A DNA stretch of 64,000 bases, taken from Paragordius varius. Lineage: Eukaryota; Nematomorpha. The notes beneath the pieces were generated by a model. The model saw only the letters and a list, made by a program, of their open reading frames with translations, was not told the DNA's origin and did not search any database. Shown one piece after another: positions 12,980 to 25,145 of this stretch. Every line of letters starts with the position of its first letter. The stretch's first letter is position 1. The DNA lies in NCBI GenBank assembly GCA_964247055.1, contig OZ176053.1, positions 2,232,001 to 2,296,000 of the forward strand, read 5' to 3'. Both the position numbers and the translations under genes were made by a program.

Positions 12980-13870
12980 ATGAGCACAAAAAGAGGTTGT
13001 AAATTTAACGATAAATTAATAAAAAAATTTCCTTTTATCAAAACGAAGAATGAATCATTTGTTAAATGTTTTTTATGCGAGGGGCACCCTAGAACATGGC
13101 GGCAAGCATGATATTACAAAGCATATGGAAACACAGAAGCATAAAAAATATTTGGATGGCATCATCTTACAAAATGAGCGATTTTTATCGAAAAACCGCT
13201 TTTGGAGAGGAAGAAAAGAATTTGGCACTAGCTGAGGGCGTGTTATCTTTTCACGCCGTTAATCACAATAATTCCTTTAGATCTATGGACTGTACCTCAC
13301 AGGTTATTCGCACGTTTACATGTGCCCGTACAAAGGTTAAAGCCATTGTGTGCAATGTCCTTTCGCCACATGCATTTTCTGAAATACAAAAAGATTTGCT
13401 AAAAATTAATTTCTTATCCCTATGCTCTGATGCATCAAATTACCTTGAAACAAAATTATTTCTCACTTTGATAAGATATTTTGATTCAGAAACCGGAGTA
13501 AAAAAATAAAATTTAGATTTAATTTCCCTACCCGGTGAAAATTCCGAAATAATATTGACTTCAATAATGCATATTTTAGAAAAAAAATAATTTAAAAGAC
13601 AAAATTATCGCATATTGCGCTGACAACACTAATAAAAACTTTGGTGGAAAAGCAAGGAGGGGAACAAAAAATAATTTTCATAAATTAACAGATAATCTTA
13701 ATCAAAATATTATTGGCGTCGGGTGTGCAGCGCATAAATACACAACGCTATTCAAACAGCTGCTGATTTGTTACCCTTATATGTAGAAAATGTAGTTGTT
13801 AAAATTTATTCCTATTTTTATAATAAACGGTACGTGTTGAAACGCTTAAAGAATTCTATGAAAATGCAAA
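12980..13870 (+). pseudogene. BED-finger hAT transposase, N-terminal part
   Basis: Starts at ATG 12980 with MSTKRGCKFNDKL and a BED-like zinc finger pattern: CFLCEG, then HDITKHMETQKHKKYL after a frame change near 13090. It continues with LSFHAVNHNNSFRSMDCTSQ, TCARTKVKAIVCNVLSPHAF and LCSDASNYLETKLFLTLIRY, a run seen in a common insect hAT transposase family. After a stop near 13507 similarity goes on in other frames (AHKxxxNAIQTAADLLPLYV, 13730-13800). Several frame breaks, so not functional. Confidence 0.85.
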
Positions 13871-14059
13871 TGCAAATACTCGTTTCTGTATAAAACATTT
13901 TTATATTCTGGCTATTCATTGAGCCTTGTTTTTATGGATGCTTTATAATAATGCGATTAGGTAATGGTATAAAATTATTTTCTAACCTTTTTTGACTTGG
14001 AATTTTGACCTCTGCCCTGTGATAAAAAATAGGAAAATAGTAGATCACATTTTTATAAA

Positions 14060-14260
14060 TATTCCATCGCTGGCAAAAGAGCTAACCAAGAGTTCTACAA
14101 TATCCAAGCATTTTAACATCTATATTTTCCACATCCAGATGTAACAAATCAGTAGCTGTTTGAATAGGGTTGTGTATCTGCCAATAATGTTTTGATTAAG
14201 ATTATTCGCTAAATTGTTAAAAATATTTTTTGTGCCGCTTCTTCATCACCCAGATCACTT
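14060..14260 (-). repeat. Inverted second copy of part of the hAT transposase
   Basis: The reverse complement contains CTATTCAAACAGCTACTGAT and AATCTTAATCAAAACATTAT. These match 13745-13770 (CTATTCAAACAGCTGCTGAT) and 13695-13715 on the plus strand. So about 170-200 bp of transposase sequence is present twice, in opposite orientation, inside one element. Confidence 0.8.
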
Positions 14261-14896
14261 TGTGATGATTTCATCTTTATTATTTTTTCTAGAATATTAC
14301 AATCACTTCACCCTTTGTTAGTGCACATGAAAATTTTTTTGATTAAGGTACAAACAACCTGTAAGGTACAAATTTTTGTATATTTATACAGTATTTGTAT
14401 TAAAAATAAATAAATATCAAAATAAATTTTTTGTATAAAAATTTTTGGTTGTACCCCCCAATGACCCCCCCTTCTCAGATTTGTCCCGCTTTTTCCTTTA
14501 AAAAATCTGGTCACCTTACATATAACCCTTCATTTGATTTTTGTGGCTATTTTTGGAATACCTTATATATTTATCGATAGTATGGCCCTTTAAACGATAA
14601 ACATATTCATTTGACTCTTAAATTTTTGGTGATTATTACTGATTTAAGGGTTTAAAAATATTTGATTGGACAATACCTGTTTACACAATTTAGAATTAAC
14701 GGCACAAAATGATCGATGCATCTAGTTTATGTTTGTTAGGATATATCCCAATTTTTTTATTGTTAACATCAGTAAATTATAATAAGTAAGACGCATGTGG
14801 CTGACCATGTGCTTTAGCCGATTTAGGGCTAAAGACGTGTTTATCCGTCTAAAACCTATATTATCTCATAAAAAAAAGATTTTAAGTTACTTTTAG

Positions 14897-16004
14897 GAAT
14901 ATCTTTAATGCCAATTCTGTCTACCACAACCAGCTACAAGGTTGTTCATTGTCGTTCTATTTCAGACACTCCACAAATATCCATCACCAAATATACGGCT
15001 AAAAAAGAATTTATTTGGTTGGTTTTGACTTGTATAGTAAAATCTATTTTATATAACAAAAGAGTGGAATTGTTGTAGCTATCATAAATATAATTATTCC
15101 TTTGTATTTCGGGAAATTAATTACTATTATAACACAGCCCGTTCATGATAATGTAAAGCAATACCTCTCGAATATATTTAATCCTGTTAATAGCCTTATT
15201 TTGATTTACTTTAGTCAAGTAAATAATTAATTTATGTAGGCTATTGCCACATTTTATCACATCTATAGTCTGACTTATTTTGGGGAAAATATATCAAATT
15301 TTTTGCGTGTTTGGCTCTATAGTTCTTTAATCACTGAAGAATTATCTTTCTACGATAAACATAAATTAGGCGATTTAATAACTCGGTAATTAAGTTTGAT
15401 TAAATATAAAAAAATATTTTTTAAAATTCAAATAATATGCGGTTCATTTCCCATGAGGAGCTTTTTAAAATATATGGTGCATGTAAAATAATTAGCTCAT
15501 TTCTAATTTAAATTGTAAAATAATATAATTTGTTGAATTGGCGATAAAAAATTTAAAATACCTTACAAAATTTTACTAAGTAAAAACCCTCATAAAAAAA
15601 CAATCTTATAATTATTCAATTTTTCAAATATATACGTAATATTAGTTTATAAATGATATTAATTTATCATTATCTGGGTATTGAGCCATGATTTTACCAT
15701 GGTCGTTGGGATGTTGGGGGTATCTAAATATATAATAACCTGTGGTGTTTTTTTAATGAAAATTAATGTATTTATGCTAACATATAATTTATCAAACTAA
15801 ATATCCTCTAAAAAAGCCTTTTTTACGGGTAAAATATAAAATTTTCAAATATGATTCCATTTGATATAAACGTTGATTTTGAACATCATAAATTTTGTCA
15901 AAACTTTATATTTATAAAATGAATCCAGGATATTTATTTTGTTGTAGATTACATTTTAAAATTTGTTTTTTTTACATTATACGCTTAAAAGGCCTTTTAT
16001 CATA

Positions 16005-16066
<62 letters not shown>

Positions 16067-19000
16067 TTGATGATGAATATATACCAAATTATATTTTTTT
16101 TCTAGTTTAACCAATGATATCCAAGAGTATAAAAGTTCATTTAAAAAAGTCATATCAATTGGTGTAAAATCTTCGATTCAATGTGTAGGAACCTTGTATA
16201 CCCTTTACACATTGTCACCTGAAATGACATGGGGTGTTTTCATTGTTTTACCTACATTAGTTGGGATTGGCTCTGTCCTAGCATCTGGTCTAAGAAAACT
16301 CTCTTTTGCCTGTAAAGAAAAGGTATGATAAGGTATTAACATGTACAAAGAATTAAAATTATAAACAGATAAACGTAAAAAACATAAAAATGTTTTTAAA
16401 AATTTGATATATATCTTATTTTGGGGAAAATTTTAAATGCACACTTCAAAATTGTAATAAAAATGGTGATGTAGGTAATATTAAGGTTTTAAAGTATGTT
16501 GTCCTTATTTAAAAATATTTGTCTAAAGGTTTTAAGTTTTTGTTTGTATAATATCAAAAATTACTTTTAAATACCATAACTTTTGTGCGATTATCGGATT
16601 TAATTTTTACAGATTTTTTGTCAAAGATTTTTATATTTAATCCATTGTTAATAAAAGAGTTGCGTCCAAAATATTTTTTATAAATGAATTTTTCCAAAAA
16701 ATACGCATATACGAATCATAAATATTATTTGATGATAAATTTCGAATTAAGAATTGAGCCAGGATTCTATATAAAAATAAATTGCGTGTGTTTGTGTAAT
16801 CCTCGGTTACGTATTTTAAAAAATTTTAATTAAGGCAATATTTTTTGCGCATAAATTGTCAAAAATAAAAATATTTTCCAGTTTTTTTTTCCACATAAAG
16901 TCGAATCATTTTTTTGCATTTTAATACTAAACAAACTGATACCATATTATGCATTTTAACATGCTTTACAATATATACTCCTTCGACTAAGTAAAAAAAA
17001 GTTTTATAGTGTTTTGAAAAAAAAATCGTTTTATCAAACCAATAGTTGAGTTTGATGTCTTGTCGCGCTACTGAAACGTTGGGGAATGTCCGTTTTATTA
17101 AATCATTCGCTTCCGAGGACCGTGAGATTGAAAAATTTGTCCAACTTTCAAATGAATACGAAAATGCTGGAATATCCTTGGGGTGGGGTATTGCTACATT
17201 TCAATCCCTAAGCCATTTTACATTGAATGCCCTTACCATGTTAACTGTGGCATATGGGGGAAGTTTACTCATACCACAAGTATATATATACGAATTACAG
17301 CTGGAATTCACCCTCTAACAATTCAAATTCATCCTGAAATAAATTGTCGAACTAATTTAACTTATTATTAATAAAAAATATATCTTTACGGCATAGTTTA
17401 TTCTTTTTTCGGTATTTTTTTTTAATTTAAAACAAAATTTTATTTTTTTTAAATTTATAAAATATAGGTAATTTTTTATATTAAAAAACACATAAATTAT
17501 TTTAGGGTGAATTTAAAAATCTAATATCGATTTCATTATGATTAAATTTTTTCTTTAATAATAGAGTTTGTAAATGATTGTAAACGGGCTCAATATATTT
17601 TTGGAAAAAAAATCATATAATAAAGATAAAAATGGTTAGGGTTGTGTTTGTTAAAAAAATCCTTGATGCATTATTTTTTTCACATGGTTTTTAATATAGG
17701 CTCGTTTTTAAGATTTTACCTGATTGTTTTGGGATACATACATTAAACATTTTAAATAGACACAGTAATAAACATATTGTATTTCAATTATAATTCAGCT
17801 AAAATTATATGAATGTATTATGAATTTTCGATTACTACAAGTAATTTTTGTCAAACGTAAAAAATAAAATTATAATATAAACTAAAATTTAAAGTATGAA
17901 AATTAATTGCGAAAATTACCCCTTTTTCCCAATAAAGCTGAAAATTCCCAATAAAGTTAATAATTTTGGAAAAGAGATATAATCATTATTTAAAAATGAT
18001 TCTCTTTGTATGAAACTTTTTATTAGGTGATAACTGGTGTAACGAATAACGCAACAAATACAGTTATGACTCCGGGAACTTTGATGGCTTTCCCAATGGG
18101 CGTTCAAAATATCCAAAAATGTTTGGCACAATTATCAACACTCATCAACCATTATGCCAAAATGAGTGTTAGCGGGTTAATAATTTTATTCTATTAATAA
18201 ACTCTTTCCTTTCTCTAGATATATTTTGTGATTTTGTTAAATGATTTTTTTTTACTCATCTAATTTTAAAACCCTAAACTATTGACAAATATAAGAAAAA
18301 GAGCAAAAAAATTATTTAAAAACTTAAAAATTTAGCCTAACCCCTCAAATAATTTTTGCTTTTGAAAAGTAATATTGTTAATTTACCTTAATATAGCATA
18401 CGCTTTAGTGCTGCATGCTAAATATGTAATATAAGTGCGCATTTTTAACACACTAATTTTTATTACATTTATATGTTAAATAAATATAATCAATAATGAT
18501 AATATGGTTTTTTTATATCACAAAATGTTTTATCCACAAAGGCATGCAAGCAAATGTGTGTTATGTTGTTATAAGCTAGTCTTGTAGTGACTCTTGGCTT
18601 TCTCATAAATTAATGTTCTCCATTTTCGACGATCCTGTGATTCTCTCAACTATTAAGGAAAAGTTGGGTTTGTTATTGATTTAAGCATGTTTGTCGATCC
18701 ACCGCTTTTTGGGTCGGCCCCTTCTGCGGGTGCCATCTACCAACCCAAAAAGTATGCTTTTTTCTAGCGAGTCGGATCGCAGGATATGACCCAGATATTT
18801 TAGCTGTTTGAAGATTATTAAATCGTGAAGTAAAAATTCGGGTTTGATGAGGTTGAGTATGTAAGAATTGGAGATGTGGGCTTTCCAGGAGATTCTCAAT
18901 ATTTTTTTTTAAAGCACCACATTTGAAAAGAGTTTATGCGGGCTTTGTCAATGGAATTGCATATCCATGATTCGGACCCATAATTTGCCACGGGGTATAT

Positions 19001-22000
19001 CATCGCCTTCAGGATGGCAAGTTTGGTTGGAAATCTTATGACCGACGAGTTCCAAATTTTGGACAGTTTACCCATAGTAGCACGTCCTAATGCTAGACGT
19101 GATCGGATGTCTGGATTCGTCCGAGCTACCGTCGGATGTAATTATGGAATCTAAATATTTAGAGTGATCAGTTGGTTCGATGGAGGAGTTATTGATTGTA
19201 AATGGTAGTTGTGGAGCGTTTAGGATCATTATTTTAGATTTAGCTGGGTTCAGCTTAAGACCCATCAAACTTGCTTTGATGGTGAGATTATTTAAAAGAT
19301 AGGTCATGTCCGTGTGGGATTCTGACAAGAGGATGGTGTCGTCGGGGCACCGAAGATTGCAAATAGTAAGACCACCGATCCGTGCCCCAATATGTTGTGG
19401 AAAGTTACAATTGCGTATTAATGTTTCTGTGTATAAGTTAAATAGGAGGGGAGAAAGGACACATCCTTGTCTCACGCCTCTGAGGATAGGAAACCAGTCG
19501 GTGGGACCGAATTGGGTTTTAATCGCAGCTCTTTGTCTAGAATACAGCGATTGCAGCACATTCCAATAAAAATTCTACGCACGATCCCCCTCTACTTCTT
19601 AACTGATCTTTTACAAAAAGTTTTTCAAACCTGTATTTGGATCTCTGTCAGAACTATGGAATGATTGCTATCAATAATAAACTATCCAAACTTCTTCTCA
19701 AGACTAAACTCAAAAGAATCTCATCCTCACTGGACTATGAAATATCTGAGGTACAGGCTGGCTTTAGAGCAAAAGAAACACTGCTAATCACAATAGTTAA
19801 TCTTAATACAATAATTCGAAGATACAATGAATTTGGTAAAAGTCTATAGTGCTGCTTTTTAGACTTCAGTATGGCATTTGATACAACCACGACTGCCTAT
19901 GGAACATATTACGATCCTCCGGAGTTTCCCCGCACATAATACTCTTGCTTCAATCGCTGTATTCTAGACAAACAGCTGCGATTAAAACCCCAAGCAAATG
20001 AAAAGTTAAATTTTATAAATGCCAGCCTACTATTCTTGACAACTACTTTTTATCATTGCTTTTTTATTTGTTTTATTTTCACATTTAAATTTAAAACAAC
20101 AAGTTATTGTGATATAAGGTAGTGAATTTCTCAGAGATAAAATTTTGTTAAAATATCAGGAATGATTAAAGAATCTATGTTAATTCTCTGTAAACAAATA
20201 CAGTGTGGAACTTTTATTTTATATATATGCATAATATAAACACAATATTACATTTAAATAATATATATCTATGTTTTAGAAAACATATCCAAGAATATTT
20301 GAATTACGATATTTTGGAACAAAGTAACCTAATTAGTCCGTATTGGTTTGATTGGAAAAACTTTCTACACCGTTATATGGATATATTATGCATGGAACTA
20401 CAATATTTGTATGGAAAAGACTTATTTTTACCACTAAATATACCATCATCTCGATTACTACATGGGCCAACAGAAATAGGTTTATAGAACATGAAATAAT
20501 TCAAATATATATAAGCAAAAAATATCCCTTTTCAGTCAAAAGCAACTATTTTTATTCAAACGGAACTATTTTTCGTCCAAACGCAACATTTTTTTATCCA
20601 ACTATATTTTTTTAATTGGGTAAAATGTTGAGTTTGCTTGAAAAATATTGCATTTGCTTGAAAAATAGCTTGAAAAAATGTTGCTTTTGACTGAAAATTG
20701 GCATATGCCTAAGGTATATAACATTAAAAGTTAATTTTTTTCCTTATTTTACAAATATATTTGAAAGACCTAATAAATATTTTAATTTGATTGTTTTTAT
20801 TACATACAATATGTGGCCTTTAAAACAGCTCACGTACATCTAATAAAACATTTATTTTTTTTGATAGGTAAATTAATAATCAGCCCAGAAAAATTTACAG
20901 GGACTATCAAGTTTGAAAATGTCACTTTTTCATATCCCACAAAACCGGAAATTAATGTTTTGGAAAATTTTAATTTAACCATTACACCTGGGCAAACCGT
21001 AGCTATATGTGGACATAATGGTTCAGGTACCTAAATTATCTTTTTATACATCTGCAAAAATTATTAGTTTACAAAAACGGAAAAGCAAAAAAAACGCAAC
21101 AACTTAAATGGTAAATATTTTTTGTTCATGCAGACTTTATTTTTATCCTTCATTTGCAATCCAAATAATTAGGATATATATTTTATTTTTGATTGATTAT
21201 CCAGTATTTGTCTGTGTTATTAAACATTATTTGCCTCTTATGTTTTACTTTTGTCTCTATATAAATTTTTACTAAATATAATAATATTATATGTTAAACT
21301 TAAATTTATTGTAATTGGATAGATTAATTAAAAATTCATTTTCTTGATTTGCGAAAACTATTTGACTACTTACATATCTAACGTTTTTCCGTCTTTGAAA
21401 GATTGAAATGCTTGGTATACAAAATTATGGTTAAACTATGCCTTCCTTTTTTTTTGTTAAAATTTGGATAGAATAACATTCATTAACTAAGAATTTTTAT
21501 GTTTTTTAAGATTTTTTTACGTATTTATATATTTGAAAAAACATTGTTAGGCAAAACTACACTTGTTTCATTGCTTGAAGGATTCTATAATGTTACTGCT
21601 GGAAGAATAACCATAGATGGGATTGATATTAAGGATTTGAATAAAAATTGGCTCCGTACTCATATCATTGGTGTTATAGATCAGGTATTTCATGCAGTAT
21701 ATAAAAAAATTGGTTTAATATACTATATACAATTCAAATTTACCCTTAAACAATTTAAATTCACCCTTAAACAATTCAAATACACCCTTGATTATTTCAA
21801 ATTCACCCTCAAATAAATTATATATTTTTTAAGGTTAAAAATTACCTATATTTTTATATATTTTTAAAAAATAAAATTTTGTTTTAAATTAAAATAATAC
21901 TGAAAAAATCATAATAAACTATGCCAGATATATTGCTAATTAATAATGAGTTGCTAAGCTACACCAAGCTTACTAGTTACCATATTAGTTCGAAAACACA

Positions 22001-25000
22001 TAATTTATTTTTAGGGTGAATTTGAACTGTAAATGGTTTAGATATAAACATTGTTGTAAAGCCATAAATTTTGTTTGGTTGTAAAAAAGAATTTTTTTGG
22101 TTTAAGCTTTAAAAATATAAAAAACAAAGAAATTCTGTTTTTTTCTAATTTTTAGTTCTTTAAATAACATTTTTTGGAGTCTAATAATTGTAAAGTGATA
22201 TCTAATATAAGTCAAATGTTAATTATATGAGATATTCTAAATTAAGTTTAAAACCTGATATGTCTAGGATCCCGTCATATTTTCAGGTTCTTTGATGGAA
22301 AATGTAACATATGGATCGCTAAAACCACCTCCGGATAAATTGGAAAAAGTCCTAACCATGACTAAAATAGATGAAATTTTGAATATACACAATAGTGAAA
22401 ATATAGCAATCAGCCAAAACCTTAATGATTCTTTGAAAGCTCATAAAAATGATTTGTGCTTAAGTGAACGAGGTCGTAACCTATCGGGTGGACAAAAACA
22501 ACGTATAAATATAGCGAGGACTTTACTCAAAGATACTCCTATCGTCATTTTAGATGAGGCCACCAGGTAAAATTATTACAATTATAATGTATTTAAAGCA
22601 GTAATATCTTAATTTTTAACACATATTCTTTTAAATATGAATATTTTTTTCAAATAAAATGTTGGAAAATTCCATTTTATGTTATGATGTCGTTCTTCTT
22701 TTTTATCATTTAGTTATAATTGCATTTGAAACTGAAAGCATTATCAAATAACAATCGCTTTAAATATATATCATTTATACCTCAAACTCACCTTTGATAA
22801 ATATAAATTGACCCTCGAACAATTTTCACCTTGAACAATTCAAATTCACCCTAAAAAACTTATGTCTTTTTGGGCTAATTTATTTCACCATCAATATGAA
22901 TTATATCTTTATAGCATACATAATTTATTATTTTTCAGTATTATGTTAATTTTATATGATTTTTTAAAAAATATAAGCAATATATGTAATTTTTAATCCT
23001 CAATACCTAATTTATTTTAGGGGTAAGTTTGAATCGTTCGAGGGTGAATATTGTGAATTAATATTACATGCATATATGTATACATTCATATTGTAAAAAG
23101 TTCAATGGACCCAACGTCAGAATATGTGATTAAAAAAGCCCTCATGCAATACTTACCAGGACGGACAGTTATTATCATTGCTCATAGATTGCATACAATT
23201 ACTCAGGCCGATTCGATTATTGTCTTGTCTAAAGGACAAATTGTTGAGGTTTTTTAGCTATTTTGTTTATTTTTTGAAAAAAATGAAAATAATTATGTTT
23301 AATGTTGTTGTATAAAATTTATATCATTATAAGCGTGAGAAATAACGATAATTATTGTAAGAGTAAAAAAGTAAGTAGATTTTAAATAATTTCATATGGT
23401 AATCCCCGCCCCTCATGCACTGCAAACATAATGTAATCCGATTTATTATATATCTAATGAGCCAAAAATAGTAAATTTGTTTTAACTATTTTTTCATTAT
23501 CTAAAGAATATTATATTGTCTGAATATAATTATACATTTTAAACGGAGTCGTTATACGGATAATAACCGATATATTTCTTAAGGGGGGGCCTACGGTCCA
23601 ACACATTGTTTATGTTGAAATATAAGTTATAAAGACAAAAGTAACCCACTCATAGTTGCATAATCAGAAATTAAATTTTTTAACAAGATAGATTCTTTTA
23701 TTTCTGATGGTTTTTATATATTTTTATGAAAATACGATGTTTTGGGTGTCTAAACGTTACTTAAATGTGCATTCTATATTTAATTTATATAAGCTATTAA
23801 TAATAAATTTTTACCTATTAAAGTGTTTTAAGACATTATTATTCACATATCATTATAAATTAATAATTTATGGTAGCCTATTTTCTATTTATTCGAAAAA
23901 TATTTATTTATAAATAATAGTCTTAAATGTCAATATTAAATTTTTATATCAAGGTTTAAAAGAGGCGAATTTCTGAGAATCGTTTTTTATAAAATTTATA
24001 TATTTGTATTCTCTTTGTCATCGAAAAAACGACAGTCGTATATCAATCTGCCATATATTAGCAAATATAATGTCAAAGAAATATACTCCATTTTTCTCTG
24101 AAAGAATTATTGTTAATTTGTGATTGAAGAAAGCTATAATTCTTGACAGGATTTTAAGCTTGTTTTAAACACTATTTAATTAATATTTGATGAGTATTAG
24201 TAAAAATCTTGATTTTTTATACAAAATTTCCTATTTTTAATTATAATTTTCTAGATTTATATCATATAGCCACAAATTATATCATATCATAAATTATCGC
24301 GTAGTTACAAATGAAATAAATAATTGAAAAATACTTTTTTAATAATCGGATCTTTTTTTAAATAAATGCTTTAGTTTTTTGGGGGAAGTATAGTTTAAAA
24401 AAATAATTTTTTAAAATGCTTGGCTTAAAAATGTTCACATCATTTATTATTGGTCTAATCTTATATTAAATAAATAATATTTTTATAATCCCTATAAAAT
24501 GTATTATAACCAAATTATTATTTTGCAATCTATTAAAGTTAATGGGGTCTAACCAGTTAATATTACCATTTACAGTTTAAATTCACCTTTAAACAATATA
24601 AAACCTAAAAATAAATTATGTGTTTTCGAACTAATATAACTCATTATTAATATAAAATATATCATTATGGAATAGTTTATTATTTTTTCAGTATTATTTT
24701 AATTTAAAATAAAATTTTATTTTTGTAAAAATATTTAAGAATATATGTAATTTTTAATCATAAACGCATAATTTATTTGAGGTGAATATGAATTGTTCAT
24801 GGGTGAATTTGAGTTGTTCGAGGGTGTGTTGGATTGTTTAAGAGTGAATTTTGGTATATTTTTTCAAATATATAGGTCCAAATAATGTATAATTATTTTT
24901 TTCAATATAATTATACTTGAATAAGGGTAAAAATCAGCCATTAAGGAAATCTAATCATTAACTAATATATTGCTTATAAATTAAATTATTTACCACATTT

Positions 25001-25145
25001 TGATATTCTTAGGCAATTATGAGCCTAAAAAATTTCTAATATTATATTTTTTTAATTATTCTAGAAAGGAACGCATGAAGAATTATGCCGGAAGAAGGGG
25101 TTATATTGGGACATGTTGAAAAATTCTGGATTTAATGATACATAA
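14897..25145 (+). CDS. ABCB8: ABCB8-like mitochondrial half ABC transporter (13 exons found)
   Basis: Half transporter of the mitochondrial inner membrane, in the human ABCB8/MITOSUR group. Exons: 14897-14940 (tentative), 14966-15036, 15063-15218, 15240-15385, 16106-16322, 17046-17279, 18027-18175, 20280-20323, 20868-21026, 21551-21684, 22268-22566, 23101-23248, 25065-25145. All phases agree; about 626 residues, against 735 in human. The membrane part matches ABCB8 without gaps through [23 protein letters not shown] sequence into [17 protein letters not shown]. The nucleotide-binding domain has Walker A GHNGSGKTT (split by an intron), Q-loop DQDPVIF, signature LSGGQKQR, Walker [10 protein letters not shown]-loop SSMD and H-loop IIAHR. 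The N-terminal targeting leader is not found with certainty: ATG 14795 opens an Arg-rich peptide, but its link to exon 14897 is unsupported. Three introns are only 21-26 nt. Confidence 0.94.
14941..14965 (+). other. Candidate 25-nt intron, ABCB8-like gene
   Basis: GT at 14941-14942, pyrimidine-rich 3' side and CAG at 14963-14965. It joins ...YHNQLQ to [15 protein letters not shown] in phase 1. The N-terminal leader is not conserved between species, so similarity cannot confirm it. Weaker than the next two. Confidence 0.45.
15037..15062 (+). other. 26-nt intron, ABCB8-like gene
   Basis: Starts GTAAAATC, ends CAAAAG. Phase 0 on both sides, joining [11 protein letters not shown] to [19 protein letters not shown], which is the continuous first membrane helix region of ABCB8. 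Retention would shift the frame (26 is not a multiple of three). Confidence 0.85.
15219..15239 (+). other. 21-nt intron, ABCB8-like gene
   Basis: Starts GTAAATAA, ends TTATGTAG. Phase 0 joins [10 protein letters not shown] to [18 protein letters not shown]. This aligns one-to-one with human LLILYGVQ followed by GLLTFGYLVLLSHVGERM. Retention would add an in-frame TAA. Confidence 0.85.
16008..16063. repeat. (AT)n microsatellite
   Basis: About 28 TA units inside an ABCB8 intron, ending about 40 bases before the next exon. Confidence 0.95.
17290..17520. repeat. Foldback MITE family A, copy 1
   Basis: Left arm has GGAATTCACCC and AATTCAAATTCATCCTG; right arm ends TTTTAGGGTGAATTT. It begins about 10 bases after the ABCB8 exon ending at 17279. 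Diverged copy. Confidence 0.7.
18569..19997 (-). mobile_element. LINE copy with 5' inversion (twin-priming structure)
   Basis: Minus-strand part 19569 to 18569 encodes reverse transcriptase: [37 protein letters not shown], active-site box CPDDT (usual YADDT), then [23 protein letters not shown] and [19 protein letters not shown] before a stop at 18569. Plus-strand part, about 19575-19997, encodes the segment just upstream: [42 protein letters not shown], and ends in the same [12 protein letters not shown] motif. So the 5' piece is flipped with both breakpoints at one motif, as twin priming predicts. Several frame breaks; not active. It lies in an ABCB8 intron. Confidence 0.9.
21726..22037. 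repeat. Foldback MITE family A, copy 2
   Basis: Left arm is four imperfect tandem units of AATTCAAATTCACCCTTAAA type; right arm TTTTTAGGGTGAATTTGAAC runs into CTGTAAATGG. It starts about 40 bases after the ABCB8 exon ending at 21684. Confidence 0.85.
22780..23052. repeat. Foldback MITE family A, copy 3
   Basis: Arms TGACCCTCGAACAATTTTCA and GTTCGAGGGTGAATATTG in inverted order, with the shared middle (TTATATCTTTATAGCATA, TTATTTTTCAGTATTATG). In an ABCB8 intron; ends about 50 bases before the exon at 23101. Confidence 0.8.
24565..24857. repeat. Foldback MITE family A, copy 4
   Basis: Starts ACCATTTACAGTTTAAATTC. The right arm has three GGGTGAAT-type units ending TTTTGGTATAT. In the last ABCB8 intron. 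Confidence 0.85.

Larger units (their letters stand above)
12558..14518 (+). mobile_element. hAT element (TAAGGTGACCAGA ends) with internal inverted duplication
   Basis: Ends TAAGGTGACCAGACGTCCCG (12558) and TCTGGTCACCTTA (to 14518) are inverted repeats flanked by the 8-bp duplication CATATAAC at 12550-12557 and 14519-14526. Subterminal GTCCCGCTTTTTCAC-like repeats occur three times at the left and once at the right; such repeats often bind the transposase. The left part carries a BED-finger hAT transposase start. The right part (about 14060-14260) is an inverted copy of about 13660-13830. The element is broken. Confidence 0.92.

Noticed and set aside
16331-17045. Extra exon in the ABCB8 gene between 16322 and 17046
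   Set aside because: Protein alignment to human ABCB8 needs no residues between the two exons.
20203-20487. 94-codon frame around 20280
   Set aside because: Only 20280-20323 fits the ABCB8 alignment and splice phases; the rest is intron.
23707-23913. 68-codon frame in an ABCB8 intron
   Set aside because: Composition-driven, no similarity.
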